From positions 62,001 to 126,000 of the forward strand of contig CABUHO010000002.1 in the NCBI GenBank assembly GCA_902491395.1: a stretch of DNA of 64,000 nt, read 5' to 3'. The notes beneath the pieces were generated by a model. The model did not search any database and was not told the origin of the DNA. It was given only the letters and a program-made list of their open reading frames with translations. The stretch's first letter is position 1, and each line of letters begins with the position of its first letter. This DNA is from an uncultured Collinsella sp. Lineage in GTDB: Bacteria; Actinomycetota; Coriobacteriia; Coriobacteriales; Coriobacteriaceae. The position numbers and the translations under genes were made by a program. Shown in pieces: positions 49,862-58,440 of the stretch.

Positions 49862-51468
49862 TAGTGCCTAAAATGTCTGGCACCTGTGAAGACCATTGCG
49901 ATGCCATGCTCGTTGCAGGCCTGGATGCTCTCGTCATCGCGCTTGGAGCCGCCGGGCTGGATGATGCAGGTCACGCCATGCGCGGCGAGCACGTCGACAT
50001 TGTCGCGGAACGGGAAGAACGCGTCGCTTGCACAGGCAAAGCCGCCCTTCTCCACGCCCTCGCGCTCGCAGAAGTCCTCAGCACGCTCGCAGGCCAGCAA
50101 CGCGGAATCCACGCGGTTGGGCTGGCCGGGGCCCATGCCAATGCCGGCCTTGCCCTTGGAGACCAAGATGGCGTTGGACTTGACGCCCTTGCAGACCTTC
50201 CAGGCAAACTCGAGCTCGGCCATCTCGGCGTCGGTGGGCTTGCGGTCGGTGGGGAACGTAAAGGTCGCGGGGTCCTCGGTCACGTGGTCGACTTCCTGCA
50301 CCAGCATGCCGCCGTCGATGGAGCGCAGCTCCACCTGGGCACCGTGGTCCACGCCGCCGGTAGCCAACACGCGTAGGTTGGGGCGCTTGGCCATGCGCTC
50401 GAGCGCCTCATCGGTGTAGCTCGGGGCGATGATGACCTCGACGAACTGCTTGTTCTGATCGGCAAAGTGCTCAACCAGCTCAAAGGGAACCTCGCGGTTG
50501 CAGGCGATGATGCCGCCGAAGGCGCTCTTGGGATCGCAGGCAAAAGCGCGGTCGTAGGCGGCCGTGATGTCCTCGGCAACGGCGGAACCGCAGGGGTTCT
50601 GATGCTTGAGGATCACGCAGGCCGGCTCGTCGAACTCGCGGACTAGGTTCCAAGCGGCATCGGCATCCAGATAGTTGTTGTAGCTGAGCGGCTTGCCCTG
50701 GATCTGCTCGGAGCCCACGAGCGGGAACTGAGAGCTCGCGGTGTTCTCGCAGCCCTCGGCAAAGCGATAGACCGTGGCCTTCTGCTGCGGGTTCTCGCCA
50801 TAGCGCAGGTCGTCGACCTTTTCCAGCGAGATCTCGAGCTTGGCAGAGGTGTCTGCCACGTCGCTTGCCTGGGCGGCAAGCCAACGGGAGATAGCTGTGT
50901 CGTAGGCGGCGGTGGTCTGGTAGACCTTCACCTGCAGGCGGCGACGGGTGGCAAGCGTGGTGCAGCCACCGGTCTCGCGCATCTCGGCCAGGACGGCATC
51001 ATAGTCGGCCGGGTCGGAGATAACGGTAACGCTCGCGGCGTTCTTGGCGGCAGAGCGCAGCATGGAGGGGCCACCGATGTCGATGTGCTCGATGGCATCC
51101 GCAAAGGTGACCTCGGGGTTGGCGACGGTCTTCTCGAACTCGTACAGGTTGACGACGACCAGGTCGATCAGCTTAATGCCGTGCTGAGCGGCCTCCTGCA
51201 TGTGCTGCTCGGAATCGCGACGGGCCAGCAGCGCGCCGTGGACCTTGGGGTGCAGCGTCTTGACGCGGCCGTCCATCATCTCGGGATAGCCCGTGAACTC
51301 CTCGATGGGGGTTACGGGAACGCCCGCGTCCTCGATGGCACGAGCCGTGCCGCCCGTAGAGATGATCTCGACGCCAAAGTCGTCAACCAGCGTCCGTGCG
51401 AAATCGACGACGCCCGTCTTATCGGTAACCGAGATCAACGCGCGTGCGATCTTCACATCAGATCCCAT
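49861..51468 (-). CDS. purH: Bifunctional AICAR transformylase/IMP cyclohydrolase
   Basis: 535 residues, the last two steps of purine synthesis. The IMP cyclohydrolase domain (1-200) starts ARALISVTDKTGVVDFARTLVDD with STGGT and DGRVKTLHPKVHGALL. The transformylase domain has LRYGENPQQKATVYRF, CVILKHQNPCGSAV and CASDAFFPFRDNVDVLAAHGV, including the catalytic Lys-His pair. GGAGGACTGC precedes the ATG. The hairpin at 49760-49861 begins at its stop. Confidence 0.96.
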   Translation of the reverse strand: MGSDVKIARALISVTDKTGVVDFARTLVDDFGVEIISTGGTARAIEDAGVPVTPIEEFTGYPEMMDGRVKTLHPKVHGALLARRDSEQHMQEAAQHGIKLIDLVVVNLYEFEKTVANPEVTFADAIEHIDIGGPSMLRSAAKNAASVTVISDPADYDAVLAEMRETGGCTTLATRRRLQVKVYQTTAAYDTAISRWLAAQASDVADTSAKLEISLEKVDDLRYGENPQQKATVYRFAEGCENTASSQFPLVGSEQIQGKPLSYNNYLDADAAWNLVREFDEPACVILKHQNPCGSAVAEDITAAYDRAFACDPKSAFGGIIACNREVPFELVEHFADQNKQFVEVIIAPSYTDEALERMAKRPNLRVLATGGVDHGAQVELRSIDGGMLVQEVDHVTEDPATFTFPTDRKPTDAEMAELEFAWKVCKGVKSNAILVSKGKAGIGMGPGQPNRVDSALLACERAEDFCEREGVEKGGFACASDAFFPFRDNVDVLAAHGVTCIIQPGGSKRDDESIQACNEHGIAMVFTGARHFRH

Positions 51469-51745
51469 GCAGTCCTCCTGTCTGGTACGCCGCCGTGCTC
51501 TGTGAGTCGGTGATACGTCGATCTGCAGCGCTCGCGCAGCGGCATTGAAAATACTGATTCAATGTAGCGCATCGAGCGCATCGATGCACCCCGCAACGAG
51601 CGCATGTGCAGAAAAAGTTTGCGAGCGGAGGGGATGGGCACGGCACCGGGCACGGTGAGTTCATGGAACACAGGGGCACCATAATTAGATGCCAATAGCG
51701 TGGTAGAACTGTGCTCGATATGCATCCGCAAAAGAAAGAGGCACC

Positions 51746-52387
51746 ATGGTCTCGCGGGTTCTCTACCGACCGTTTGATACCGAAGACTTCGACGCCATCG
51801 CGCTGATTCTGCAGCAGCTTTGGCATAACAATTCGGATAACGATGAGTACAACCGCCTTGAGGCCGCGTGCGACCTCGCCTATTGCCTTTCGTCATCGAC
51901 GTTTTCGCAGGTTGCCGTAATCGACGGCGAGGCGCGTGGCATTGCGCTCGCGCGCGCGGGACAGAGTTCCGGCGCCACCGTCAAGGAACATTGGATGGAC
52001 ACCGAACGCGCTCTGCTATCGCAGATGCGTGAACTGGAGCCCGATGCCTGCGCCGAGTATCTCTCGTTTGTGCGCGCAACCATCCGAACCAACAACCGCC
52101 TGCTCGAAAGCAGCCCGTTGCCCCACGACAACGAGGTCACGCTGCTTGCCGTGGATCGCGACGTCCATGGCCTGGGTGTAGGCTCAGTGTTGCTCGATGC
52201 CGCGGTCTCGTACCTGTCCTCGCGCGGGGCGACAAGGGCGCACCTGTACACCGACTCCAACTGCTCGTGGAAGTTCTACGAGTTGCACGGCTTTAAGCGC
52301 ACGGCCACGCACCGCGCCAACCGCGAAGAGCGTCGTCACGACATGCCGCGCGAAAGCTTCCTCTACGAACTCGACCTAACAGCCTAG
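51746..52387 (+). CDS. GNAT-family N-acetyltransferase
   Basis: 213 residues. The acetyl-CoA loop is RDVHGLGVGSVLLDAAVSYL (about 131-150), with ATRAHLYTDSNCSWKFYELHGFKRTATH as the C-terminal strand and helix. The start ATG follows AAGAGG. The acceptor is unknown. It is divergent from purH across about 280 bases where no clear structure was seen. Confidence 0.85.
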   Translation: MVSRVLYRPFDTEDFDAIALILQQLWHNNSDNDEYNRLEAACDLAYCLSSSTFSQVAVIDGEARGIALARAGQSSGATVKEHWMDTERALLSQMRELEPDACAEYLSFVRATIRTNNRLLESSPLPHDNEVTLLAVDRDVHGLGVGSVLLDAAVSYLSSRGATRAHLYTDSNCSWKFYELHGFKRTATHRANREERRHDMPRESFLYELDLTA

Positions 52388-52798
52388 CCCGGGCAGCCAC
52401 ACCTAGTCATTTAAGTCTGTCCCCAATGAGTGGCCTAGGGGGTTTGTAGATAGCCGTGGTCAAAAAACATCAAATATGAGTACTGCTACCTTTTTAGTAG
52501 CAGCAACTTGGGGCATTTTTGATGCTTGTAGGCATGACGACCAGCTGCACGAGCTGACGTAGCTCCTCAAATGTTCAATAAAATGGGCTCCTAACGAGAA
52601 GTACTCTCATTAGGAGCCCATTATTATGTGCAAACATATGTGACCAACGCAGCAACAGTACTCATATTTGGCATTTTTTGTCCACTGCCCCTTGCGCGAA
52701 GATCCGCAGCGGAAAGTTTGACCCGTTTCGATGCACAAAAATGGGATGAATCTTCCCTGGCAACCGCCCAGAAAGATCCACCCCAAAGCAAGCGCTCG
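52388..52798. other. Intergenic region holding the second 230-bp element
   Basis: About 410 bases between convergent genes. The first 40 bases carry the word GTCCCCAATGAGTGG. The 230-bp element (52456-52685) fills the middle. The remainder, to the DUF2207 stop at 52799, shows nothing else. Confidence 0.5.
52456..52685. mobile_element. 230-bp inverted-repeat element, copy B
   Basis: The left end GTGGTCAAAAAACAT then CAAATATGAGTACTG matches the reversed right end GTGGACAAAAAATGCC then AAATATGAGTACTG at about 27 of 30 positions. The length equals that of copy A, and 44 of the first 49 bases agree. Inside are the hairpin CTGCTAC-CTTTTTA-GTAGCAG near the left end and a 13-bp stem AATGGGCTCCTAA with TTAGGAGCCCATT. 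No gene is inside. Confidence 0.75.
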
Positions 52799-54745
52799 CT
52801 AGAACGTTCCGCCGCCGCCTCCGCCGACGCCGCCACCGCCGCCGCCAGAGAAGCCGCCGCCGCTGCCGCCGCTCGAGCTATCGGAACTCGAAGCCAGCTC
52901 GCGGATGGTCTCATGATACACATCGTTGAACGAATCGAGCGGAGACTCGTTGCCGTAGTGATGGTAATACCACCAGTAGCAGGGGTAGTTGTCGTAGAAA
53001 TCGTCGCTGTTGCGCAGGTCCGCAGGCACGGCCTCGGCCAGCTGTCGCAGCACTTCTTTCGAAACGCCCAGGGCAACGCCCATCACCAGCAGTTTGTTCC
53101 ACAAGATCAGGTCGCTGGGGATAGCCTCCTTCAGGCGCGTAAAGTCCTCGAGCCAATGCTTGAGCGCCTTGCAGCGAGCCGCCACCTCGGCGCCCTCCGG
53201 CGTGTAACGGCGGAAGGTGCAGCTCAGGACAAAGCCCACGATCGTGACGGGGATCGAGATCATAGCGGCACCGACGTTGGCGTCCGCAAAGTCGGTATAG
53301 ATCAGAGAGCCCAGAATGCCAAAGACAATGATGATACCGAGAACCAGGCCGGCCACCATCGCGATAGTGCCATCCGATGCGATAAACTCGCGCGCCTCCA
53401 GCTTGCCCTTAACCGTGCTCTGATAGTCCTCGAGCTTGTCGCCAACAGATGTGGTGCGCTCGCTAGCGTACTCCTCCAGCTCGCTAAACGTGCGCGAACG
53501 GACTCCGTCCTTATCGGGCTTAACGCCGGCGAAGAAGACCTTGAGCACATCGCGGTCGATGCCGTCCTTCTTGGCAGCTTTCCAGGCCTCGTCGGTCACT
53601 GTAATGCGATACGTCTGCTCCTCTTTTTCGCGACGGAGCAGACCCTTCTTCTTGGTCTCGGTCGCTTCTTCCAACTTGATCACGCGGTCGTCGGTGAGCT
53701 TCATAAGCGTGGCGATATATGCCTGATCGGGCACGTCGTTCCAGCTCATGAGAGCTGCAAGCACCGCGGGATGGTCGGCCGAGGGCACATCGCGGAAGTA
53801 CTCGTCCTGGAAGAGCGGCTTGGGCTTGGGCCTGCGCAGCTTAAGCATCACGATCACACCGGTATAGGCAACCGCCACGACAACACACACCACGGCAATC
53901 GCGCCGGCAACCGCACGCGCGTGCTCACGGCGAGCGTTGGCCTCGTCGGCCCATTCCTTCTCTTCGCTCAGAATCGTCGACATGCGCTTTTCGCCCGAGA
54001 CGGCAAGCTGCGGCACCCAGTCGCTGGGGAAGGCGATGCGTGCCTCGGCGAATTCGCCCTCATGCACGCAGGGAATGGTATAGGTGACCATGGGCTCGTC
54101 CTCATCGAGCGACACGTCGCCCGTCAGCGGACCGTGGCCCCATGCGCGGAAGTTATCGCCCTTGACGGCAGCCGTCCCGGCAGCGGCATTTGCGAAGTAC
54201 ACTTCCATCTCGACGTCATCGGAGTCCGCCGACCAGCCGTCGCCGACGAATTTCCAGTAAAGCTCGGCGGTATCGGCCCAGTTCATAACCGCACCGGTCA
54301 TGGAATAACTCACGTAGTAGATTGCGCTGTCGCCGCTCTCGTGGGGGCTGAACACCTTAATCTTTACGCCGTCGTCGGACTGTTCCACCGTGTAAACGCC
54401 GTCGTCGCCTTTGTTTGCGCTGTCGACCTTGTTAAACGCAGTGTCGTCTTCCTCGACGCTCAGCACATTGACGACCACCGAGCCGCCTTGCTGGTTAGAG
54501 CCTGTATTGATATCCCAATACACGCCGTTGATGTCGTCGTCGAAATCGAACTGGCGTCCCTCGACAACGGTCAGCGAGCCATCGGCCTCGACCGTGGCAC
54601 CGATATAGGTTTGGCTCATGGAGTAGCCGTCGGCGTGCGCGACGGCAGGCAGCAGCAACAACGCAAGCGCGACGAGCGCGCAGACGGAAGCGAACCGCGC
54701 AAACAGGCGGCGCTGCCGACAGGGCTGGGCAACGGGGGCGTTCAT
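52799..54745 (-). CDS. DUF2207-type membrane protein with signal peptide
   Basis: 648 residues from the ATG at 54745 after AAAGGATG. A cleavable signal peptide (ALVALALLLLPAVAHA) is followed by an extracytoplasmic beta-rich domain (ADGYSMSQTYIGATVEADGSLTVVEGRQFDFDDDINGVYWDINTG), typical of DUF2207. A transmembrane helix (about 265-290) and a large cytoplasmic region with a charged helix follow. A second hydrophobic pair (TIAMVAGLVLGIIIVFGILGSL, AAMISIPVTIVGFVL) comes later. The C-terminus ends in a Ser then Gly-rich low-complexity run. The function is unknown. Confidence 0.8.
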   Translation of the reverse strand: MNAPVAQPCRQRRLFARFASVCALVALALLLLPAVAHADGYSMSQTYIGATVEADGSLTVVEGRQFDFDDDINGVYWDINTGSNQQGGSVVVNVLSVEEDDTAFNKVDSANKGDDGVYTVEQSDDGVKIKVFSPHESGDSAIYYVSYSMTGAVMNWADTAELYWKFVGDGWSADSDDVEMEVYFANAAAGTAAVKGDNFRAWGHGPLTGDVSLDEDEPMVTYTIPCVHEGEFAEARIAFPSDWVPQLAVSGEKRMSTILSEEKEWADEANARREHARAVAGAIAVVCVVVAVAYTGVIVMLKLRRPKPKPLFQDEYFRDVPSADHPAVLAALMSWNDVPDQAYIATLMKLTDDRVIKLEEATETKKKGLLRREKEEQTYRITVTDEAWKAAKKDGIDRDVLKVFFAGVKPDKDGVRSRTFSELEEYASERTTSVGDKLEDYQSTVKGKLEAREFIASDGTIAMVAGLVLGIIIVFGILGSLIYTDFADANVGAAMISIPVTIVGFVLSCTFRRYTPEGAEVAARCKALKHWLEDFTRLKEAIPSDLILWNKLLVMGVALGVSKEVLRQLAEAVPADLRNSDDFYDNYPCYWWYYHHYGNESPLDSFNDVYHETIRELASSSDSSSGGSGGGFSGGGGGGVGGGGGGTF

Positions 54746-54869
54746 AGGCACATCCTTTGTCTGTGGTACCAGTAGCGTCATTGTCCCACGTTTGCGGGTT
54801 CATGTGACGAACATCTAGGTCAGCGGAGCGTCAAAACGGGACAAAAGTCACGCCCGCCGCCGGCACCTG

Positions 54870-54892
54870 GGGACGTTCCTTATCTGCCGGCA
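54870..54892. repeat. 23-bp intergenic repeat, copy 1
   Basis: GGGACGTTCCTTATCTGCCG plus GCA. The reverse complement occurs at 62423-62445 with one difference (TAT to TTT). Confidence 0.6.
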
Positions 54893-55083
54893 ATCTGGGA
54901 CACTCCTTGGCATAGCCCGCTCCGGCAATAGATACCACTTCATAGCTCCATCACAGGTGTAGCGGCTTTGTGTGGGCGCGGCGTGAGCCGATTAAGCCGG
55001 CGAGCGAGGGGCATAAAGCAGTTGAGCGAAAATGGTTTGCCCCTTTGCCGTTCGCTCGAGGATCATGTCCCCCTTTTCCGCGG

Positions 55084-55122
55084 AAACCCCGGCAGTTGCG
55101 AAGAGCTGCCGGGGTTTCTGTC
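55084..55122 (+). terminator. Terminator-like hairpin with no upstream gene
   Basis: AAACCCCGGCAG (55084-55095) pairs perfectly with CTGCCGGGGTTT (55106-55117), then CTGTCGTTT. No coding gene ends before it on the plus strand. Confidence 0.6.
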
Positions 55123-55241
55123 GTTTGAGGGCTAGATTGATTGACGGCGATTAAGGCGCCGAGCCGGTGGTCCGGCACGCGCAACGCGCGGCCTCAGCAA
55201 CTTGCAGGCCACGGCAGCGTCTCCCCCACCGCGCCCCGCGC

Positions 55242-55255
55242 TATACTCGTCCGCA
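55242..55255 (+). promoter_or_regulatory. -10 box at a leaderless start
   Basis: TATACT (55242-55247) ends 7 bases before the ATG at 55255. This is the normal distance from a -10 box to the first transcribed base, so the transcript would begin at or beside the start codon. No ribosome site is present. Confidence 0.5.
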
Positions 55256-56259
55256 TGGACATCAACGCACGCAACATAGCAACACCCGCCGCCGACGCGC
55301 CAACGACGCCGGCCGCCCCCACCCCCGTCGTGGGGCGCTTTGCCCCGTCGCCCTCGGGCCGCATGCACCTGGGCAACGTGTTCAGCTGCCTGTGCGCATG
55401 GCTTTCGGCCCGCAGCCAGGGCGGCAGCATCGTGTTACGCATTGAGGACCTGGACGATCGCTGCAAGCGCCCCGAACTTGCCACTCAATTGATTGACGAC
55501 CTGGCCTGGCTGGGGCTGGAGTGGGACGAAGGCCCCTACTACCAGCACGACCGCCTGGACTTGTACGAGGACGCCCTGCGCCAGTTGCAATACGCCGGCC
55601 TCACCTATCCCTGCTTTTGCACGCGCGCCGAGCTCCACGCCGCGAGCGCACCGCACGCGAGCGACGGCACGCCCATCTACCGTGGCGCCTGCCGAAGTCT
55701 TTCGGCCGAGGAGGTGGCCCGTCGCAGCGCCCTGCGCGCCCCGGCCACACGTCTGTGCGTGCCCACCGTCGACGACCTCGCAGACGACGTGATCGAATTT
55801 GTGGATCGCACGTACGGCGCCCAATGCGAAGCACTCGCCACCGAGTGCGGCGACTTTTTGGTGCGCCGCAGCGACGGCGTGTTTGCCTATCAGCTAGCCG
55901 TGGTGGTCGACGACGCTGCCATGGGCGTCACCGAGGTCGTGCGCGGATGCGACCTGCTGGGGTCCACGCCGCGCCAGATCTATCTGCAGCACCTGTTGGG
56001 ACTGCCCACGCCGCACTACGCACATATTCCGCTGCTCATGGCACCGGACGGCCGCCGCCTTTCCAAACGAGACCGCGATCTGGACCTGGGCGAACTCCGC
56101 GCCCGCTTTGGCACGCCCGAAGCGCTGCTGGGCTGGCTCGCCGGACAAACAGGCATCGCACCGGGCACCACGCCGCGCTCTGCCGAGCAGCTGGTCGAGC
56201 ATTTTAGCTGGGATGTTATCCGCAAGCACAGGGAGAACATCACCGTAACGGCTGAGTAA
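55255..56259 (+). CDS. gluQ: Glutamyl-Q tRNA(Asp) synthetase
   Basis: 334 residues. The HIGH-like motif is FAPSPSGRMHLGN and the KMSKS-like motif is RRLSKRDRD. A zinc site with CFCTRAEL and a later GACR Cys fits GluQ rather than GltX. The anticodon-binding domain of GltX is missing, which gives the short length. The enzyme puts glutamate on queuosine at position 34 of tRNA-Asp. The ATG is preceded by a -10 box at only 7 bases and no ribosome site, so it may be leaderless. Confidence 0.9.
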   Translation: MDINARNIATPAADAPTTPAAPTPVVGRFAPSPSGRMHLGNVFSCLCAWLSARSQGGSIVLRIEDLDDRCKRPELATQLIDDLAWLGLEWDEGPYYQHDRLDLYEDALRQLQYAGLTYPCFCTRAELHAASAPHASDGTPIYRGACRSLSAEEVARRSALRAPATRLCVPTVDDLADDVIEFVDRTYGAQCEALATECGDFLVRRSDGVFAYQLAVVVDDAAMGVTEVVRGCDLLGSTPRQIYLQHLLGLPTPHYAHIPLLMAPDGRRLSKRDRDLDLGELRARFGTPEALLGWLAGQTGIAPGTTPRSAEQLVEHFSWDVIRKHRENITVTAE

Positions 56260-56274
56260 TCAGGCACCCCACCC

Positions 56275-57000
56275 CTACGCAACATCCCAGGGCTGGAGTT
56301 CGTCGCCCAGGCGAACGATGCAGTCGTAGAGCACGGTATGGCGCTCGGCCGGGCTGGCATCTCGATGAAAATGCCCGTAATACCAGCGCCTGTAGTCCAA
56401 GCGATCTTCCAGCTCATCGAAAAACGCCGTAAGCCGATCAACGGCGGGGCAATTCCAGCCGGGCACCGGATAAAGCGTGGGCGAAAGCATGCGCGTAGAG
56501 CAGGTGTGGGTGATCACGTAGTCGACCTTCCAGCCCACGCTGTCGAGCTTTGTCCGTGCCTCCTCAAAGTTGCGCTCGTCCGGCAGTTCCTGCGGCCACC
56601 AGCTGGAATACGGAATGCGGTATTCCTTGTCCACGCTCGTGGCGCCGCCCATGGTAAAGACCGTTGAGCCGTCGAGCTCAAAAACCTCGCCGCGCGTCAG
56701 GCGCCGTATGGGCGAGGTGTCCGACAAACGCTGCGTCAGCCCACCGTGCCACAACTCCATGGGGCGCTCTGCCCAGTGGTCGAAACGTTCGTGGTTGCCG
56801 TCGACGAACAGCACGGTATAGGGGCGCGACTCCAGCCAAGCGATGTCGTCACATTCCTCGGCGGAGAAATCCCACGGAAAGCCAAAGTCGCCGGCAATGA
56901 TGAGATAGTCGTCGCTCGTCAGGCTTTCCCCAAAATCCCAATCGCGCAGCTTTTGCATGTCGAGGCCGCCGTGAATATCGCCCGTCACATAGACCGTCAT
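56275..57000 (-). CDS. Calcineurin-like metallophosphoesterase
   Basis: 241 residues. Metal-binding motifs in order are GDIHGG (D-x-H), AGDFGFPWD, VDGNHERFD (GNHE), ITHTCST and YYGHFHRD (GHxH). The substrate is unknown. The start at 57000 (MTVYVTGDIHGG) is the only one that keeps the domain start normal. It is convergent with gluQ, with 15 bases between the stops. Confidence 0.88.
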   Translation of the reverse strand: MTVYVTGDIHGGLDMQKLRDWDFGESLTSDDYLIIAGDFGFPWDFSAEECDDIAWLESRPYTVLFVDGNHERFDHWAERPMELWHGGLTQRLSDTSPIRRLTRGEVFELDGSTVFTMGGATSVDKEYRIPYSSWWPQELPDERNFEEARTKLDSVGWKVDYVITHTCSTRMLSPTLYPVPGWNCPAVDRLTAFFDELEDRLDYRRWYYGHFHRDASPAERHTVLYDCIVRLGDELQPWDVA

Positions 57001-57085
57001 CGGATCACCACTTCCCTGTAAGTCGCTAGCCCGCATTCTGCACGATCGCCAAGCAAACCGTTCCAGCCCTTCCGTTCCTTAGGGC

Positions 57086-57325
57086 TTACCCCTCGTTCTT
57101 CCATCCAAACGGGTCGAGCACCCAAAAAATCAGATCGAGCACACCGCCGGTCATCATGGCACCGGCAAGGGCCATGCAAATGTGCAGAGAGCTGGCACTT
57201 CGGAGCACGTCGAACGGCCCCAGAACAGCCAGCAGCGCGACCGCTGCGCCGGCTACGCACAGCGCAAGGCACGGTCCTGCGTCCTTAACGCACTTCTTTG
57301 CGAGATGCTTTGCGTTGTCGCCCAT
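57086..57325 (-). CDS. Small two-helix membrane protein
   Basis: 79 residues from the ATG at 57325, with AAGGAG 10 bases before. Two hydrophobic segments (about 19-38 and 46-67) with short charged ends. Its family is not recognised. It lies 85 bases before the metallophosphoesterase on the same strand. Confidence 0.6.
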   Translation of the reverse strand: MGDNAKHLAKKCVKDAGPCLALCVAGAAVALLAVLGPFDVLRSASSLHICMALAGAMMTGGVLDLIFWVLDPFGWKNEG

Positions 57326-57879
57326 CGATATCGAACTCCTTAGAGGGTCGTTGTTCAGATGCATGCCACCGCGGCAGAGCAGGGCGGCAGGGTAAGTGTC
57401 ACATGTCGTGCGGACATCAATGGAGAAACCGCCTGCTCGACCAACCCTTGACGCCGTTTTGCACCGGCACCCCATCCCCCCCGCTATCGAGGTCTAATAC
57501 TTTTCCCAAGAAGTGAACGGCTGTTTTTGGACCCCTGAAACAGCCGCATTTTTCGGCGGCAAAATCGTGGGATTTCAGCATTGAAACCGCAGGAAACGGC
57601 ACCTTTAAAGTGTCGATGCTTCGGGGGTCCAATTTAGCTCGTTCACTTCTCGGAAAAGTATTAGACCTCGCTGCTAGCTACCCAGAAGAACACCTCTCCC
57701 TTCCCCACTGCCACCCAAAAACTCATCCAACATTAATCTTGGCTCAAGAATCGCTTAATCTATAACCTGCACTATAGAGTTCGACCAAGGGCGGGGCGGC
57801 GCAACGCAAACCGCCGAACGCAACGCTCGCGCCCGGGCAGATCGCCCGGCGTCGCGCCCATCGAACGAAAGGACAGGTC
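57326..57879. other. Intergenic region with the 183-bp inverted-repeat element
   Basis: About 550 bases without a gene between divergent genes. The 183-bp element is at 57488-57670. Upstream of the UBA-like gene (57788-57862) is a G/C-rich stretch with CGCCCGGGC/GCCCGGCG pairing. Nothing else was recognised. Confidence 0.45.
57488..57670. mobile_element. 183-bp element with about 47-bp terminal inverted repeats
   Basis: The left end CGAGGTCTAATACTTTTCC (57488-57506) is the exact reverse complement of the right end (57652-57670). Matching continues inward, with small differences, through GAAGTGAACG and TGGACCCC/GGGGTCCA to about 47 bases per side. The core is about 88 bases with no gene. It has no transposase, so it would need help from elsewhere to move. 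Confidence 0.75.
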
Positions 57880-58422
57880 ATGGACGACCTCGAAAAAGTT
57901 GAAACCATCCGCACCAAGTGCAACGTGAGCTACACCGATGCCAAGGCCGCGCTCGACGCTGCCGACGGCAACGTCTTGGACGCCATCATTTGGCTCGAGT
58001 CGCAGGGCAAAACGCAGGCCACATCGGCACACGCCGCCACCGAGTCCGAGCCGGTCGACGAGCCCTCGGCCGAGATGGTCGCCGCGCAGGCCGCCTACGA
58101 GAAGTCGAGCGAGAAGACCGACTTCTCCAAGAAGATGGACACGGTGTGGGAGTACCTCAAAAAGCTCTTCCGCCTGAGCCTGGACACCAAATTTATCGCC
58201 ACGCGCCGCGATGCCATCATCCTCAACATCCCCATCCTGATTCCCATCGTCGCGCTGTTTGCCTGGGGCGCTACGATTTGGCTGATGCTGCTTGGCCTGT
58301 TCTTTGGCATGCGCTACCGCATCGACAGTGACGGCGATGTGCCCGACAGCATCAACAACCTCATGAATCACGCCGCCGACGCCGCGGACGGCATCAAGCA
58401 GAATCTGAACGACGACAAGTAA
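57880..58422 (+). CDS. UBA-like-domain (DUF4342) membrane protein
   Basis: 180 residues. Residues 1-45 are a UBA/EF-Ts N-type helical domain (TIRTKCNVSYTDAKAALDAADGNVLDAIIWLE). A linker, then a charged helix (DFSKKMDTVWEYLKKLF) and one or two membrane helices (about 112-140, ILNIPILIPIVALFAWGATIWLMLLGLFF), follow. This is the DUF4342 layout. AAAGGA precedes the ATG. It lies 18 bases before the response-regulator gene, so the three may be an operon. Confidence 0.82.
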   Translation: MDDLEKVETIRTKCNVSYTDAKAALDAADGNVLDAIIWLESQGKTQATSAHAATESEPVDEPSAEMVAAQAAYEKSSEKTDFSKKMDTVWEYLKKLFRLSLDTKFIATRRDAIILNIPILIPIVALFAWGATIWLMLLGLFFGMRYRIDSDGDVPDSINNLMNHAADAADGIKQNLNDDK

Positions 58423-58440
58423 TCGCAGACGGGGGCACGT

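Larger units (their letters stand above)
54746..55254. other. Intergenic region upstream of gluQ
   Basis: About 510 bases between divergent genes. It contains the repeat word GGGACGTTCCTTATCTGCCG at 54870, a plus-strand terminator-like hairpin at 55084-55117, and a TATACT box at 55242. No protein gene was found. The terminator with no gene before it may mark an unseen small RNA at about 54900-55080. Confidence 0.4.

Noticed and set aside
52628..54775. Plus-strand open frame of 715 codons
   Set aside because: Antisense to the DUF2207 gene, which has a signal peptide and membrane segments.
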